From: Methylopila turkensis
Lineage (GTDB): Bacteria; Pseudomonadota; Alphaproteobacteria; Rhizobiales; Methylopilaceae
Length of the DNA stretch: 64,000 bases
Direction: 5' to 3'
Assembly (NCBI RefSeq): GCF_027922325.1
Contig: NZ_BSFL01000001.1
Coordinates: forward strand, 739,610 to 803,609
The position numbers and the translations under genes are program-made. The notes beneath the pieces were generated by a model, which saw only the letters and a program-made list of their open reading frames with translations, did no database searches and was not told where the DNA came from. Within the stretch, counting starts at the first letter, position 1, and each line of letters begins with the position of its first letter. This document shows positions 8,989 through 18,015 of this stretch, one piece after another.

Positions 8989-9921
8989 ATGAGCGGCGCA
9001 GCCCTTCACCACGTCACCGCGATCAGCGGGCCCGCACGCCGGAACCTCGGCTTCCACACCGGGGTCCTGGGCCTGCGCCTCGTCAAGAAGACCGTGAACT
9101 TCGACGATCCCGGCACCTACCATCTCTACTACGGCGACGCCGCAGGGCGGCCGGGTTCGGTGCTGACCTTCTTTCCGTGGGACCATGTCGCCCCGGGGCG
9201 GGTCGGCGTCGGCGAGACCTCGCAGACCGCGTTCCGCGTGCCCCGCGGCTCGATCGGATGGTGGACGCAACGCTTCGTGGAGGCCGGGGTCCCCCACGAG
9301 AACCCTGCCGTGCGCTTCGGCGAGACCGTGCTCGCCTTCAAGGATCCGGACGGCCTGTCGCTCGCCCTAGTCGGCGTCGAGGGCGCGGAGGCCGAAGAGG
9401 CCTGGGACGGCGGTTCGGTTCCGGCCGAGCACGCCATCCGCGGCTTCCACGGCGTGACGCTGCTGCTCGACAAGGCGGCGGCGACGGCGGCGGTGCTCAC
9501 GGCCGTGTTCGGCCACCGCGAGGTCGGGCGTGAGGAGAACGTCGTCCGCTACAGCGCCGGCGACGAGGGCTACGGCCGCTTCGTCGACCTGCGCGAGGTC
9601 GGCGGCTTCCTGAGGGGGCGGCCGGGCGGCGGCAGCGTGCACCACATCGCGTTCCGCGCGGCCGACGACGCCGCGCAGGCGGAGATGGCCCGCAAGCTCG
9701 TGGAGGAGCATGGCCTCGGCGTGACGGAGCAGAAGGACCGCAACTACTTCCGGTCCGTCTACTTCCGCGAGCCCGGCGGCGTGCTGTTCGAGATCGCGAC
9801 CGACGAGCCCGGCTTCGCCGCGGACGAGCCGGCCGAGCGTCTCGGCGAGGCGCTGAAGCTGCCCCCGTTCCTCGAGCCCCTGCGCCCGCGGATCGAGCAG
9901 CGGCTGCCCGCCCTCGTTTGA
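8989..9921 (+). CDS. ring-cleaving dioxygenase, VOC fold (MhqO-like)
   Basis: A 310-residue protein with two vicinal-oxygen-chelate halves, starting LHHVTAISGPARRNLGFHTG and with the second half at RGFHGVTLLLDK. Metal ligands of the glyoxalase/extradiol fold are visible: the early His in LHHVT, His in VHHIAFRA, and Glu in GGVLFEIATD. MhqO of Bacillus subtilis, the described relative, protects against quinones and hydroquinones. The next gene is an MhqD-like hydrolase, reproducing the MhqO/MhqD pairing. It is probably induced through the divergent LysR regulator. Confidence 0.87.
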   Translation: MSGAALHHVTAISGPARRNLGFHTGVLGLRLVKKTVNFDDPGTYHLYYGDAAGRPGSVLTFFPWDHVAPGRVGVGETSQTAFRVPRGSIGWWTQRFVEAGVPHENPAVRFGETVLAFKDPDGLSLALVGVEGAEAEEAWDGGSVPAEHAIRGFHGVTLLLDKAAATAAVLTAVFGHREVGREENVVRYSAGDEGYGRFVDLREVGGFLRGRPGGGSVHHIAFRAADDAAQAEMARKLVEEHGLGVTEQKDRNYFRSVYFREPGGVLFEIATDEPGFAADEPAERLGEALKLPPFLEPLRPRIEQRLPALV

Positions 9922-9925
9922 ACGT

Positions 9926-9954
9926 CCGCCTGCGCCCCCGACGGACGCAGGCGG
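9926..9954 (+). terminator. GC hairpin between dioxygenase and hydrolase
   Basis: CCGCCTGCG (9926-9934) pairs perfectly with CGCAGGCGG (9946-9954) across an 11-base loop, directly after the dioxygenase stop. There is no strong U-run, so it may be an attenuator or mRNA-stabilising stem rather than a full terminator, since the next gene follows 36 bases later in the same direction. Confidence 0.45.
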
Positions 9955-9990
9955 CTCCCTTCCCGAACCCAGACCTCATGGAGCTTCGCC

Positions 9991-10641
9991 ATGACCGCGC
10001 GTGAGCTTTCCTTCGTCCATCTGTTCCGTCCCGCGACCATCGCGGGCCTGCCGCCCGTGCTGCTCCTTCACGGCACCGGCGGCGACGAGACCGACCTGCT
10101 CGGCCTCGGGGCGGCGGTCGCGCCGGGCGCGGCTCTGGTGTCCCCCCGCGGACAGGTTCTCGAGAACGGCATGCCGCGCTTCTTCCGGCGGCTCGCCGAG
10201 GGCGTGTTCGACGAGGCCGACCTCCGCCGCAGGGCGGGCGACCTCGCCCGCTTCGTGGACGAGGCGCGGGCCGCCTACGGGATCGACGCGCCGGTCGCTC
10301 TGGGCTTCTCGAACGGCGCGAACATTGCGGCCGCTGTGCGGCTGCTGCATCCGGGCCTCCTGTCCGGCGCGATCCTGCTGCGCGGGATGGTTCCGCTCGA
10401 GACGCCCGCCGCGGCGGCGCGCGTCCCGACGCCGGCGCTGCTGGTCTCGGGCGAGCGCGACCCGATCGTCCCCGCCGCCAACGCCGCCCGCCTCGCCACG
10501 ATGCTCGAGGAGGCCGGCGGCCCGGTCGAGCATCGAGTCCTGCCGACCAGCCACGGCGTCACCAACGCGGACGTTGAGTTCGCGGCGGACTGGTACGCGC
10601 GCGTGGCGAGCCGACCCGGAGCGTCGGGCACCGCGTCATGA
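9991..10641 (+). CDS. alpha/beta hydrolase, carboxylesterase/phospholipase family (MhqD-like)
   Basis: A 216-residue serine hydrolase with the oxyanion strand PPVLLLHGTGGDE, the nucleophile elbow GFSNGAN (Ser107), the acid strand LLVSGERDPIVP and the catalytic His in TSHGVT. This matches the MhqD/YodD branch of the phospholipase/carboxylesterase family, which goes with ring-cleaving dioxygenases in quinone detoxification. Its stop overlaps the start of the AraC gene by four bases (ATGA). Confidence 0.87.
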   Translation: MTARELSFVHLFRPATIAGLPPVLLLHGTGGDETDLLGLGAAVAPGAALVSPRGQVLENGMPRFFRRLAEGVFDEADLRRRAGDLARFVDEARAAYGIDAPVALGFSNGANIAAAVRLLHPGLLSGAILLRGMVPLETPAAAARVPTPALLVSGERDPIVPAANAARLATMLEEAGGPVEHRVLPTSHGVTNADVEFAADWYARVASRPGASGTAS

Positions 10642-11084
10642 GTCGGCGGCCGAGCACGAGCGACTTCCGGCGCCCCGGCGGGCTCACGCCGGAACAGCGC
10701 CGAATCGCGCTGGAGGAGCTCGGCGCCGGCGGCGAGCCGAAACGGAGCGTCGCGGAGGTCGCGACGCTTTGCGGCCTCTCCCGTGGCCATTTCATCCGCG
10801 CTTTCCGGTTGTCGGTCGGGGAAACCCCGTATCGGTGGTCGCGACGGCTGCGGATCGAGGCCGCGCAGGCCGCGCTGCTGAATTCGGACGCCGCGATCGC
10901 GGACATCGCCGCCCAGTGCGGCTTCGCGGACCAGAGCCATCTCACGCGGGTCTTCTCCGCGGAGCTCGGGGTGAGCCCGGCCGCTCTCAGGAGAACGCTC
11001 GGACCGCCGTCGCCTGTCCGCAGGTCGTCCGTCCGGTCGCCGCAGGAGGCCCCGGCGCCGGCCTCGGCGCGGCCGGAGGAATGA
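10638..11084 (+). CDS. AraC family transcriptional regulator, DNA-binding domain only
   Basis: A 148-residue protein consisting mainly of the two-helix-turn-helix AraC domain (residues 30-125): VAEVATLCGLSRGHFIRAFR and IADIAAQCGFADQSHLTRVF. There is no ligand-binding domain. The ATG overlaps the hydrolase stop, so it belongs to the MhqO/MhqD operon and probably autoregulates it or an unlinked target. The C-terminal 30 residues are Ser/Pro/Arg-rich and of uncertain use. Confidence 0.87.
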   Translation: MSRRPSTSDFRRPGGLTPEQRRIALEELGAGGEPKRSVAEVATLCGLSRGHFIRAFRLSVGETPYRWSRRLRIEAAQAALLNSDAAIADIAAQCGFADQSHLTRVFSAELGVSPAALRRTLGPPSPVRRSSVRSPQEAPAPASARPEE

Positions 11085-11313
11085 GGTCAACCCGGCGCGC
11101 GACGTCTATGGACCGGGCGCTCGCGCCAGCGGCCCGAGCGATCTGAACGCCGTGCTGATGTTCGCGCCCGATGAATCCTTCCGGGTTTGGCGGGCCCTCG
11201 CTCCTCGCGCCCCGTTGATCGGCGGGGAGGAACGCCGGACGCTCTCGGCCGTTGCCCCCTGACATCCCCGGTCGAACGACAGCCGGGGACGCCTTCAGCG
11301 AGGAGCGTACAGG

Positions 11314-13593
11314 ATGGCGCGCGACGGCCGTATCGAGACGTATGACGGGCCGGCCGGCGGCTGGGGCTCGGCCAAATCGGTCGGTCGGGCGCTGGTCTAC
11401 GACGGAGCGCCGCTCAAGAGCGGCGCGGCGCTCTGGAAGCAGAACAAGCCCGGCGGCTTCGCCTGCGTCAGCTGCGCGTGGTCGAAGCCGCGAGAGCCGC
11501 ACCTGTTCGAATTCTGCGAGAACGGCGCGAAGGCGACCGGCTGGGAGCTGACGTCGAAGACGATCGGGGCCGAATTCTTCGCCCGTCACACGCTGACCGA
11601 GCTCGAAGGCTGGTCGGACTTCGAGCTCGAGGATCAGGGCCGGCTGACAGAACCTCTGAAATACGATGCGGCGAGCGACACGTACCAGCCGATCGCCTGG
11701 GAGAGAGCGTTCGAAGAAATCGGCGGGGCGCTGAAGGCGACCGATCCGAAGCGGACGGCCTTCTACGCGTCGGGCCGGGCTTCGCTCGAGACCTCCTACA
11801 TGTACCAGCTGTTGGCGCGCGCCTACGGCGCCAACAACCTGCCGGACAGCTCCAACATGTGCCACGAGAGCACATCGGTGGCCCTGCCCGAGAGCATCGG
11901 CGTGCCGGTCGGCACCGTTTTCCTCGACGATTTCGACCACGCCGACCTGATCTTCTTCTTCGGCCAGAACGTCGGGTCGAACGCGCCGCGCATGCTGCAT
12001 CCGCTGCAGGAGGCGGCGAAGCGCGGCGTGCCGATCATCACGTTCAACCCGCTGAAGGAGCGCGGGCTGGAGCGCTTCACCAACCCGCAGGCCCCGACCG
12101 AGATGCTCTCCGGGGCCGAGACGAGGATCTCGACGCAGTACCATCAGGTGAAAGCGGGCGGCGACCTGGCCGCGCTGTTCGGCCTTTGCAAGGCGCTGAT
12201 CGCGATCGACGACGCCGCGGCGCCCGGTGCGAAGGTGATCGACCACGCCTTCATCGCCGAGCACTGCCACGGCTACGACGCCTTCGCCGACGCCTGCCGC
12301 GCGCGGGACTGGCCGGAGCTTGAACGCTGCTCCGGGCTGACGCGCCATGCCATCGAGATCGCGGCGGAAGTGTATTCCAGGTCCAGCGCCGCCATCGGCG
12401 TTTACGGCATGGGGCTGACCCAGCACCGCTCGGGCGTCGACAACGTCCAGATGCTGATGAACCTGCTGTTGATGAAGGGCAATATCGGCCGTCCCGGCGC
12501 CGGCATATGCCCGGTGCGCGGCCACTCGAACGTGCAGGGCCAGCGCACCGTCGGGATCACCGAGAAGGCCAGCCTCGCGCCGCTCGACAGGCTGAAGGAG
12601 CTCTATGGCTTCGAGCCGCCCCGCGAGGACGGCATGGCGACCGTCGACGTCTGCGAGGGGATCATCGACGGCGAGGTCGAGGCGTTCGTGTCGCTCGGCG
12701 GCAATTTCCTGCGCGCGACGCCCGAAACCGGCCTGATGGAGGACGGCTGGCGCAAGCTGAAGCTGTCGGTCCAGATCGCCACCAAACTGAACCGCAGCCA
12801 TGTGGTCCACGGTCGAGCGGCCTACCTGCTGCCGTGCCTCGGCCGCATCGAGATCGACCGGCAGGCGGGCCGGCCGCAGATCGTGTCCATCGAGGATTCG
12901 ACCTCGCATTTCCACGCCTCGCACGGGTTCGCCGAGCCCTGCGCGCCGACGCTGCTGTCCGAGCCCGCGATCGTCGCCGGCATCGCCAAGGCGACGCTGC
13001 CGCCGAATCCGTCAATCGACTGGGACGGCTGGACGGCCGATTACGCACGCGTCCGCGACGCTATCGAGGCGACCTATCCCAAGGTGTTTCCGCGCTTCAA
13101 CGAGCGCATCGAGACGCCCGGCGGGTTTCCGAAGCCGATCTCGGCGCGCGAGCGCGAGTGGAACACGTCGACGGGCAAGGCCAACTTCATCTTCCCCGAA
13201 AGCCTCGACGAAAATCCCGACATGCCGGCGCCGCAACCGGACGCGCTGCGGCTGATCACGTTGCGGTCGAACGATCAGTTCAACACCACCGTCTACGGTT
13301 ATGACGACCGCTTCCGCGGCGTCGAAGGCACGCGGATGGTCGTCTTCATGCACGCGAACGACATCGCCCGGCTATCGCTCAGGGACGGCCAAACCGTGGC
13401 GATGCGCACCGTGGCCGACGATTTCGAACGCGAGGTCGAAGGCTTTCGGATCGTGGCGTACGACATCCCCGAAGGCTGCGTCGGCGCCTACTATCCGGAG
13501 TGCAACCCGTTGATCCCTCTGTGGCACCACGCGCGTGGGTCCAAAGTGCCGGCGGCCAAGTCGGTGCCGGTCCTGATACGGCCGTGCGGATAG
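11314..13593 (+). CDS. FdhF/YdeP family molybdopterin oxidoreductase
   Basis: A 759-residue molybdopterin enzyme of the formate-dehydrogenase-alpha-like YdeP branch. A short N-terminal Cys motif (FACVSCAWSKP) replaces the four-Cys iron-sulfur cluster of true FdhF. The Mo-pterin region contains SNMCHESTSVALPES, whose Cys is the likely molybdenum ligand, and the family motif GICPVRGHSNVQGQRTVGI. The C-terminal MopB-binding beta domain contains LRSNDQFNTTVYGYDDR. The reaction is unknown; E. coli YdeP is tied to acid resistance. The preceding 229-base gap holds no gene I can recognise. A paralogue lies at 33.5-35.8 kb. Confidence 0.9.
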   Translation: MARDGRIETYDGPAGGWGSAKSVGRALVYDGAPLKSGAALWKQNKPGGFACVSCAWSKPREPHLFEFCENGAKATGWELTSKTIGAEFFARHTLTELEGWSDFELEDQGRLTEPLKYDAASDTYQPIAWERAFEEIGGALKATDPKRTAFYASGRASLETSYMYQLLARAYGANNLPDSSNMCHESTSVALPESIGVPVGTVFLDDFDHADLIFFFGQNVGSNAPRMLHPLQEAAKRGVPIITFNPLKERGLERFTNPQAPTEMLSGAETRISTQYHQVKAGGDLAALFGLCKALIAIDDAAAPGAKVIDHAFIAEHCHGYDAFADACRARDWPELERCSGLTRHAIEIAAEVYSRSSAAIGVYGMGLTQHRSGVDNVQMLMNLLLMKGNIGRPGAGICPVRGHSNVQGQRTVGITEKASLAPLDRLKELYGFEPPREDGMATVDVCEGIIDGEVEAFVSLGGNFLRATPETGLMEDGWRKLKLSVQIATKLNRSHVVHGRAAYLLPCLGRIEIDRQAGRPQIVSIEDSTSHFHASHGFAEPCAPTLLSEPAIVAGIAKATLPPNPSIDWDGWTADYARVRDAIEATYPKVFPRFNERIETPGGFPKPISAREREWNTSTGKANFIFPESLDENPDMPAPQPDALRLITLRSNDQFNTTVYGYDDRFRGVEGTRMVVFMHANDIARLSLRDGQTVAMRTVADDFEREVEGFRIVAYDIPEGCVGAYYPECNPLIPLWHHARGSKVPAAKSVPVLIRPCG

Positions 13594-13647
13594 ACGACTA
13601 AAGGGCTCTCGCGACGCGGCGGAAGCCTCATCTTCGAACCGGCCGGG

Positions 13648-13672
13648 CGAACGAAAGCGGCGCCGCATCGTT
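13648..13672 (+). promoter_or_regulatory. EcfG-like general stress promoter of the SDR gene
   Basis: CGAAC, 16 bases, then CGTT, which differs in one base from the alphaproteobacterial EcfG/RpoE2 consensus GGAAC-N16/17-CGTT. It lies 25 bases before the SDR start, so the transcript would have a short leader. Stronger copies lie upstream of both Ku genes close by, which raises its credibility. Confidence 0.5.
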
Positions 13673-13697
13673 GGGCTCCTGACATGAGGAGCTCTCG

Positions 13698-14558
13698 ATG
13701 AAGCATTTTCCCTTCCCGCCCTTCCCGAAGCAGCCGCAGTCCTTCCCCGGCCTCACGGAGAAGATGGACCCCCGTCCCGACCACGGAGAGACGAGCTACA
13801 AGGGCTCTGGCAAGCTTCAAGGCAAGAAGGCGATCATCACCGGCGGGGACAGCGGCATCGGCCTTGCGGTGGCGATCGCGTACGCGCGCGAGGGCGCCGA
13901 TCTGCTCGTGGTCCACCTGCCGAGCGAAGGCGACGACGGGGCGACCTGCCGCCGGCACATCGAGGAAGCCGGGCGCAAGGCGGTGATGGCGCCGGGCGAT
14001 ATCAGCGATCCGCGCTTCCGCGAAGAGGTGATCGAGCGCGCCGCATCGGAGCTCGGCGGCCTGGACATTCTGGTGAACAACGCCGCCTACCAGCGGCCAT
14101 TCCAGTCGATCGACGAGGTGACGCTGGAGGAATGGACGAAGACCTTCGACGTCAACGTCCACGCCACGTTCCACCTGACGCAGCTCGCCATGCGCCGGAT
14201 GAAGCCCGGCTCTGCAATCATCAACACGGCGTCGATCAACTCGAAGGATCCGTCGCCGCAGCTTCTGCCCTACGCCACCACAAAGGGCGCGATCGCGAAC
14301 CTCACCGTCGGCCTCGCTCAACTGCTCGCCGAGAAGGGCGTCCGGGTGAACGCGGTGCTGCCCGGGCCGATCTGGACGCCGTTCATTCCGGCCGGCATGC
14401 CGCCCGAGGCGGTCGAAACCTTCGGCGCCAAGACGCCGTTCGGTCGTCCGGGCCAGCCGGCGGAGCTCGCCTCGGCTTACGTGATGCTGGCGTCCGACGA
14501 GGCGAGCTACACGTCCGGCGCTTTGCTGACGATCGCCGGCGGGCAGGCGGTCGTCTGA
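13698..14558 (+). CDS. SDR family oxidoreductase (YhdF/general stress type)
   Basis: A 286-residue short-chain dehydrogenase with a roughly 40-residue N-terminal extension (FPFPPFPKQPQSFPG...DHGETSYKG) typical of the glucose/ribitol dehydrogenase-like stress-protein group. The cofactor motif TGGDSGIG is at 48-55, NNAAYQ follows, and the catalytic Tyr192/Lys196 is in YATTK. It probably reduces an aldehyde or ketone with NAD(P)H. Relatives are induced by general or osmotic stress, which agrees with the upstream EcfG-like promoter. Confidence 0.88.
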   Translation: MKHFPFPPFPKQPQSFPGLTEKMDPRPDHGETSYKGSGKLQGKKAIITGGDSGIGLAVAIAYAREGADLLVVHLPSEGDDGATCRRHIEEAGRKAVMAPGDISDPRFREEVIERAASELGGLDILVNNAAYQRPFQSIDEVTLEEWTKTFDVNVHATFHLTQLAMRRMKPGSAIINTASINSKDPSPQLLPYATTKGAIANLTVGLAQLLAEKGVRVNAVLPGPIWTPFIPAGMPPEAVETFGAKTPFGRPGQPAELASAYVMLASDEASYTSGALLTIAGGQAVV

Positions 14559-14603
14559 CGGAGCGATCTCAGGCCCCGAGCCTTGGCCGTCGGCCGCCTC
14601 GCT

Positions 14604-14629
14604 GGAACGAAAAAGGCGCGCCGCCGGTT
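14604..14629 (+). promoter_or_regulatory. EcfG-like general stress promoter of ku
   Basis: GGAAC at 14604-14608, 17 bases, then GGTT at 14626-14629: a good match to GGAAC-N16/17-CGTT with one change in the -10 element. It lies 24 bases upstream of the Ku ATG, with the strong ribosome site GGGGAGG in between. EcfG/RpoE2 control of Ku genes has been described in Sinorhizobium. Confidence 0.6.
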
Positions 14630-14653
14630 TTGGACTGATCGGGGAGGCGCGCG

Positions 14654-15466
14654 ATGGCGTTGAAGGCGTTCTGGAAAGGCTATCTGAAGCTCTCGCTCGT
14701 CACCTGCCCCGTGGCGATGACGCCGGCGACGTCGGAGAGCGAGCGGATCCGCTTCCACACGCTCAACCGCACGACGGGAAACCGGATCGTCAGCGAATAT
14801 GTCGACAGCGTCACCGGAAAGCCGGTCGACAGCGACGACGAGGTCAAGGGGTACGAGCGCGGCGAGGACGATCACGTCATGCTCGAGGACGACGAGCTCG
14901 ACGCCGTGGCGCTCGAAACGACTCACACCATCGACATCGAGATGTTCTGCCCGCGCGATAGCGTCGGTTGGATCTGGTACGACAAGCCGCATTACCTCGT
15001 TCCGAACGATAAGGTGGGCGCGGAGGCTTTCGCCGTCATCCGGGAGGCGATGGCGGCGACAGACGTGGTCGGCATTTCGCGGCTGGTGCTCTATCGCCGC
15101 GAACGCGCCGTGCTGCTGGAGCCGCGCGACAACGGCATCGTGCTGTGGACGCTTCGCTACGGCGACGAGGTTCGCGACGCGGCCGACTATTTCGCTGGTC
15201 TCGAACCGGCCAAGCCGGACCCGAAGCTGATGCGGCTGATGGGGTCGCTGATCGAGGAACGGACGAAGAGTTGGTCGGCCGATTTCGTCGATGATCCCGT
15301 TCAGGCCCGCCTGCTCGAGCTCATCAACTCGAAGAAGAAGAAAGGCGCGAAGAAGGTCGCCAAGCCCAAGGCCGAGCCGCAGCCCGAAACCGGTAACGTC
15401 ATCAACATCATGGACGCGCTGCGGAACAGCATCGCCTCTTCGAAGGCAAAGGCGAAGCCGCGCTAG
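14654..15466 (+). CDS. ku: Ku protein, non-homologous end joining
   Basis: A 270-residue bacterial Ku. It opens with the family pattern FWKGYLKLSLVTCPVAM and has RIRFHTLNRTTGNRI and the central ring region DIEMFCPRDSVGWIWYDKPHYL. Homodimeric or heterodimeric Ku encircles double-strand DNA ends and recruits LigD. The C-terminus (residues 225-270) is rich in Lys, as in many bacterial Ku tails that thread DNA. The stop codon overlaps the convergent LigD stop in a shared CTAG. An EcfG-like promoter precedes it, so expression is expected under stress or in stationary phase. Confidence 0.95.
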   Translation: MALKAFWKGYLKLSLVTCPVAMTPATSESERIRFHTLNRTTGNRIVSEYVDSVTGKPVDSDDEVKGYERGEDDHVMLEDDELDAVALETTHTIDIEMFCPRDSVGWIWYDKPHYLVPNDKVGAEAFAVIREAMAATDVVGISRLVLYRRERAVLLEPRDNGIVLWTLRYGDEVRDAADYFAGLEPAKPDPKLMRLMGSLIEERTKSWSADFVDDPVQARLLELINSKKKKGAKKVAKPKAEPQPETGNVINIMDALRNSIASSKAKAKPR

Positions 15467-18012
15467 CCGGCGCGCCGCCGCTTCGTCTTCGCGCCGTCCG
15501 GGATCGGCGCCGCGGCCTTCCGGAACCCGTCCCACGGGTCCGACGCCATCGCGGCGAGCCGCGCCGGCATGTTGTCGACCGTGAACTGCGCGGGGCCGAC
15601 GCCTGGGCCGAGCTCGTCCCAGCTCAACGGAGCCGAGACGGCGGCGCCAGGTCTTGCGCGAGTCGAATAGGGCGCGACGGCGGTGGCGCCGCGGCCGTTG
15701 CGCAGGTAGTCGATCAGGATTTTTCCGCGGCGCTTCGCCTTGCTGACGGTCGCGACGTAGCGGGACGGAAGATCGGCGGCCATGGCGTCCGCGATCGCCT
15801 TAGCGAAGGCCTTGGCGTCGGGCCATTCAGCTTTCGGCTTCACCGGCGCGACGACGTGGAGCCCCTTGCCTCCGGACGTCTTGACGAAGGCGGTGAGCCC
15901 GGCGGCTTCCAGCCTTTTCTTCACCTCCAGCGCGGCGTCGATCACCGCCGACCATGCGACGCCCTCGCCGGGATCGAGGTCCATGATGATCATGTCGGGC
16001 TTTTCGAGCGCCTCCATCGAGGAGCCCCAGGGGTGGATCTCAAGGACGCCGCCCTGCACAAGCCCGAGCAGCCCCTCGCGACTGTCGATCGTCAGCACCG
16101 GCTCGTCGTCGGTCGGATCGGTCGCGAGCCCGATGTGCTTGTTCATGCCTTTCCAGCCGTGTTTCTGGAAAAAGCACTGCTCGGCGACGCCGCCCGGACA
16201 CCGCAGCAGCGAAAGCGGTCGGCCGACGACGAACGGCGCGATTTTCGGCCAGACCTCCATGTAGTAATCGGCGAGCCCCTGCTTGGTCACGCCGGTCTCG
16301 GGCCAATAGAGGCGATCCGGGTGCGTGAGCTTCACGGACGGCGCCGCGACCGCCTCGGGCGCCCCGTCGCTTTGCGTCTCGCGCCGCACCTCGTCCGCCG
16401 GCTTGTCTTCGCGCAGGCCACGGAACGCCGCGTGCCTCAGGTGATGATCGCCGGTCCAGGCCCGGAATTCGATCTCGGCGACAAGCTCGGGCTTCACGAA
16501 CCGGACGCCGCGCGCCTCGTCCGCCGTCAGCTTTTCGGCGAAGGGAGAACGCTTGGCCTCCAGCGGCTTGAGCTTGCCGAACAGGTCCGCCGCCACCTTC
16601 GCGGAGAAGCCCGTACCCACCCGCCCGACATAGGCGAGCCGTCCGTCTTCATAGGCGCCCAGCGCCAACGAGCCGATCGCGTTCGGCGCCGTGCTCGACG
16701 GCATGTAGCCGCCGATCACGAACTCCTGCCTGTGCGCGCATTTCGATTTCACCCAGCCTCGCCCCCGGCCCGAGACGTATTTGCCGTCGCGAGGCTTGGA
16801 GACGACGCCTTCGAGGCTGAGCCGGCAGGCGTGCTCCAGCACCAGCCCGCCGTTCTCGTCGAAGTGCTCGCTGAAACGGATGACTGGGTCGGCGCCGGCG
16901 ATCAGCTTGGCCAAAGCCTGCTTGCGGTCGAGCAGCCCGCAGCCGGTCAGATCGTGACCGTCGAGGTGGAGCAGGTCGAAGGCGAAGAACACGAATCCGT
17001 CGGTCCGGCCCTCGCTCAACGCCTCCTGCAGCGCGGAGAAATCCGACGCGCCGGCCGCATTCTCGACGACGAGCTCGCCGTCGATCAGCGCATCCTTTGT
17101 CTGCAGAGCCTTCAGGGCGCCGACGATCGGCTTCCCGAACCGTTTCGTCCAGTCCAGTCCGCTGCGGGTCAGAAGCTTGACGCGACCCGCGTCGACGCGG
17201 GCGAGCAGCCGGTAACCGTCGAACTTGATCTCGTGAATCCACCTGGCGCCGGCCGGCGCCTTCGGCGCCAATGTCGCGAGCGCCGGCGGGACGAAGTCGG
17301 GCAGCGGAGCAGGCTTCGCCTTCGCCGGAAAAGCGGCGGCGCCCCCTGCGTCGCGCGCTTTCGGGGAGCGCGACGTCGCCCGTTTCGCCGCGGCCGCAGG
17401 CGGTCGCTTCTTGATCCGGCCGGTCTTCGACGACCATCCCGGCGCCTCGCCCGCGATCTCCTCGACGAGCCGACCCGTCTTCACGGACTCCGGACGCTCT
17501 TCGAGGATGTCGGGATCCGAGGCGCCGCGCGCGGCCTCGTCATCCCCCTTGATCAGCAGCCAGTTCTCGCGCGTCTCGCCGCGTCGGTCGGCGATCCGGA
17601 CAAGATGCCAGCGACCTGACAGCTTCTCGCCATGCAGCTCGAACGCGATATGGCCCTTCTTGAAGCCGCGCGCCGCGTCGCCGATTGGCGACCATCGGCC
17701 GCGGTCCCACAGCGCGACCGCGCCGCCGCCGTACTCCCCCTTAGGGATCGTGCCCTCGAAAGTCCCGTACTCGATCGGGTGATCCTCGGTCCGAACCGCC
17801 AGGCGCTTCTCGCCGGGGACGAGGCTCGGTCCCTTGGTGACGGCCCAACTCTTCAGGACGCCGTCCATCTCGAGCCGCAGGTCGTAATGCAGCCGCCGGG
17901 CGGCGTGCTTCTGGATCAGGTAGCCGTCGCCGGACCCGAGTGCGTCGTCGGACCCAGCCGGCTCGGACGTCTTCTTGAAGTCGCGCTTGCGACGGTAGAC
18001 GTCGAGCGCCAT
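15463..18012 (-). CDS. ligD: ATP-dependent DNA ligase LigD (phosphoesterase-ligase-polymerase)
   Basis: An 849-residue multifunctional NHEJ enzyme. Domain order is 3'-phosphoesterase (about 1-190: YLIQKHAARRLHYDLRLEMDG), ATP-dependent ligase (about 230-540, adenylated Lys263 in EIKFDGYRLL) and primase-type polymerase (about 570-840: LLRCPGGVAEQCFFQKHGW and the metal-binding MDLDPGEGVAW). It repairs DNA double-strand breaks together with Ku. Its start lies only 3 bases after the second Ku gene, so the two form an operon driven by the EcfG-like promoter at 18928-18952. The gene converges with and overlaps the first ku by 4 bases. Confidence 0.95.
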   Translation of the reverse strand: MALDVYRRKRDFKKTSEPAGSDDALGSGDGYLIQKHAARRLHYDLRLEMDGVLKSWAVTKGPSLVPGEKRLAVRTEDHPIEYGTFEGTIPKGEYGGGAVALWDRGRWSPIGDAARGFKKGHIAFELHGEKLSGRWHLVRIADRRGETRENWLLIKGDDEAARGASDPDILEERPESVKTGRLVEEIAGEAPGWSSKTGRIKKRPPAAAAKRATSRSPKARDAGGAAAFPAKAKPAPLPDFVPPALATLAPKAPAGARWIHEIKFDGYRLLARVDAGRVKLLTRSGLDWTKRFGKPIVGALKALQTKDALIDGELVVENAAGASDFSALQEALSEGRTDGFVFFAFDLLHLDGHDLTGCGLLDRKQALAKLIAGADPVIRFSEHFDENGGLVLEHACRLSLEGVVSKPRDGKYVSGRGRGWVKSKCAHRQEFVIGGYMPSSTAPNAIGSLALGAYEDGRLAYVGRVGTGFSAKVAADLFGKLKPLEAKRSPFAEKLTADEARGVRFVKPELVAEIEFRAWTGDHHLRHAAFRGLREDKPADEVRRETQSDGAPEAVAAPSVKLTHPDRLYWPETGVTKQGLADYYMEVWPKIAPFVVGRPLSLLRCPGGVAEQCFFQKHGWKGMNKHIGLATDPTDDEPVLTIDSREGLLGLVQGGVLEIHPWGSSMEALEKPDMIIMDLDPGEGVAWSAVIDAALEVKKRLEAAGLTAFVKTSGGKGLHVVAPVKPKAEWPDAKAFAKAIADAMAADLPSRYVATVSKAKRRGKILIDYLRNGRGATAVAPYSTRARPGAAVSAPLSWDELGPGVGPAQFTVDNMPARLAAMASDPWDGFRKAAAPIPDGAKTKRRRAG

Positions 18013-18015
18013 CGC

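Noticed and set aside
10987..12924. Long minus-strand open frame (645 codons) opposite the first FdhF/YdeP gene
   Set aside because: It is an Arg/Gly/Ala-rich shadow of a well-supported gene; high G+C keeps antisense frames open.
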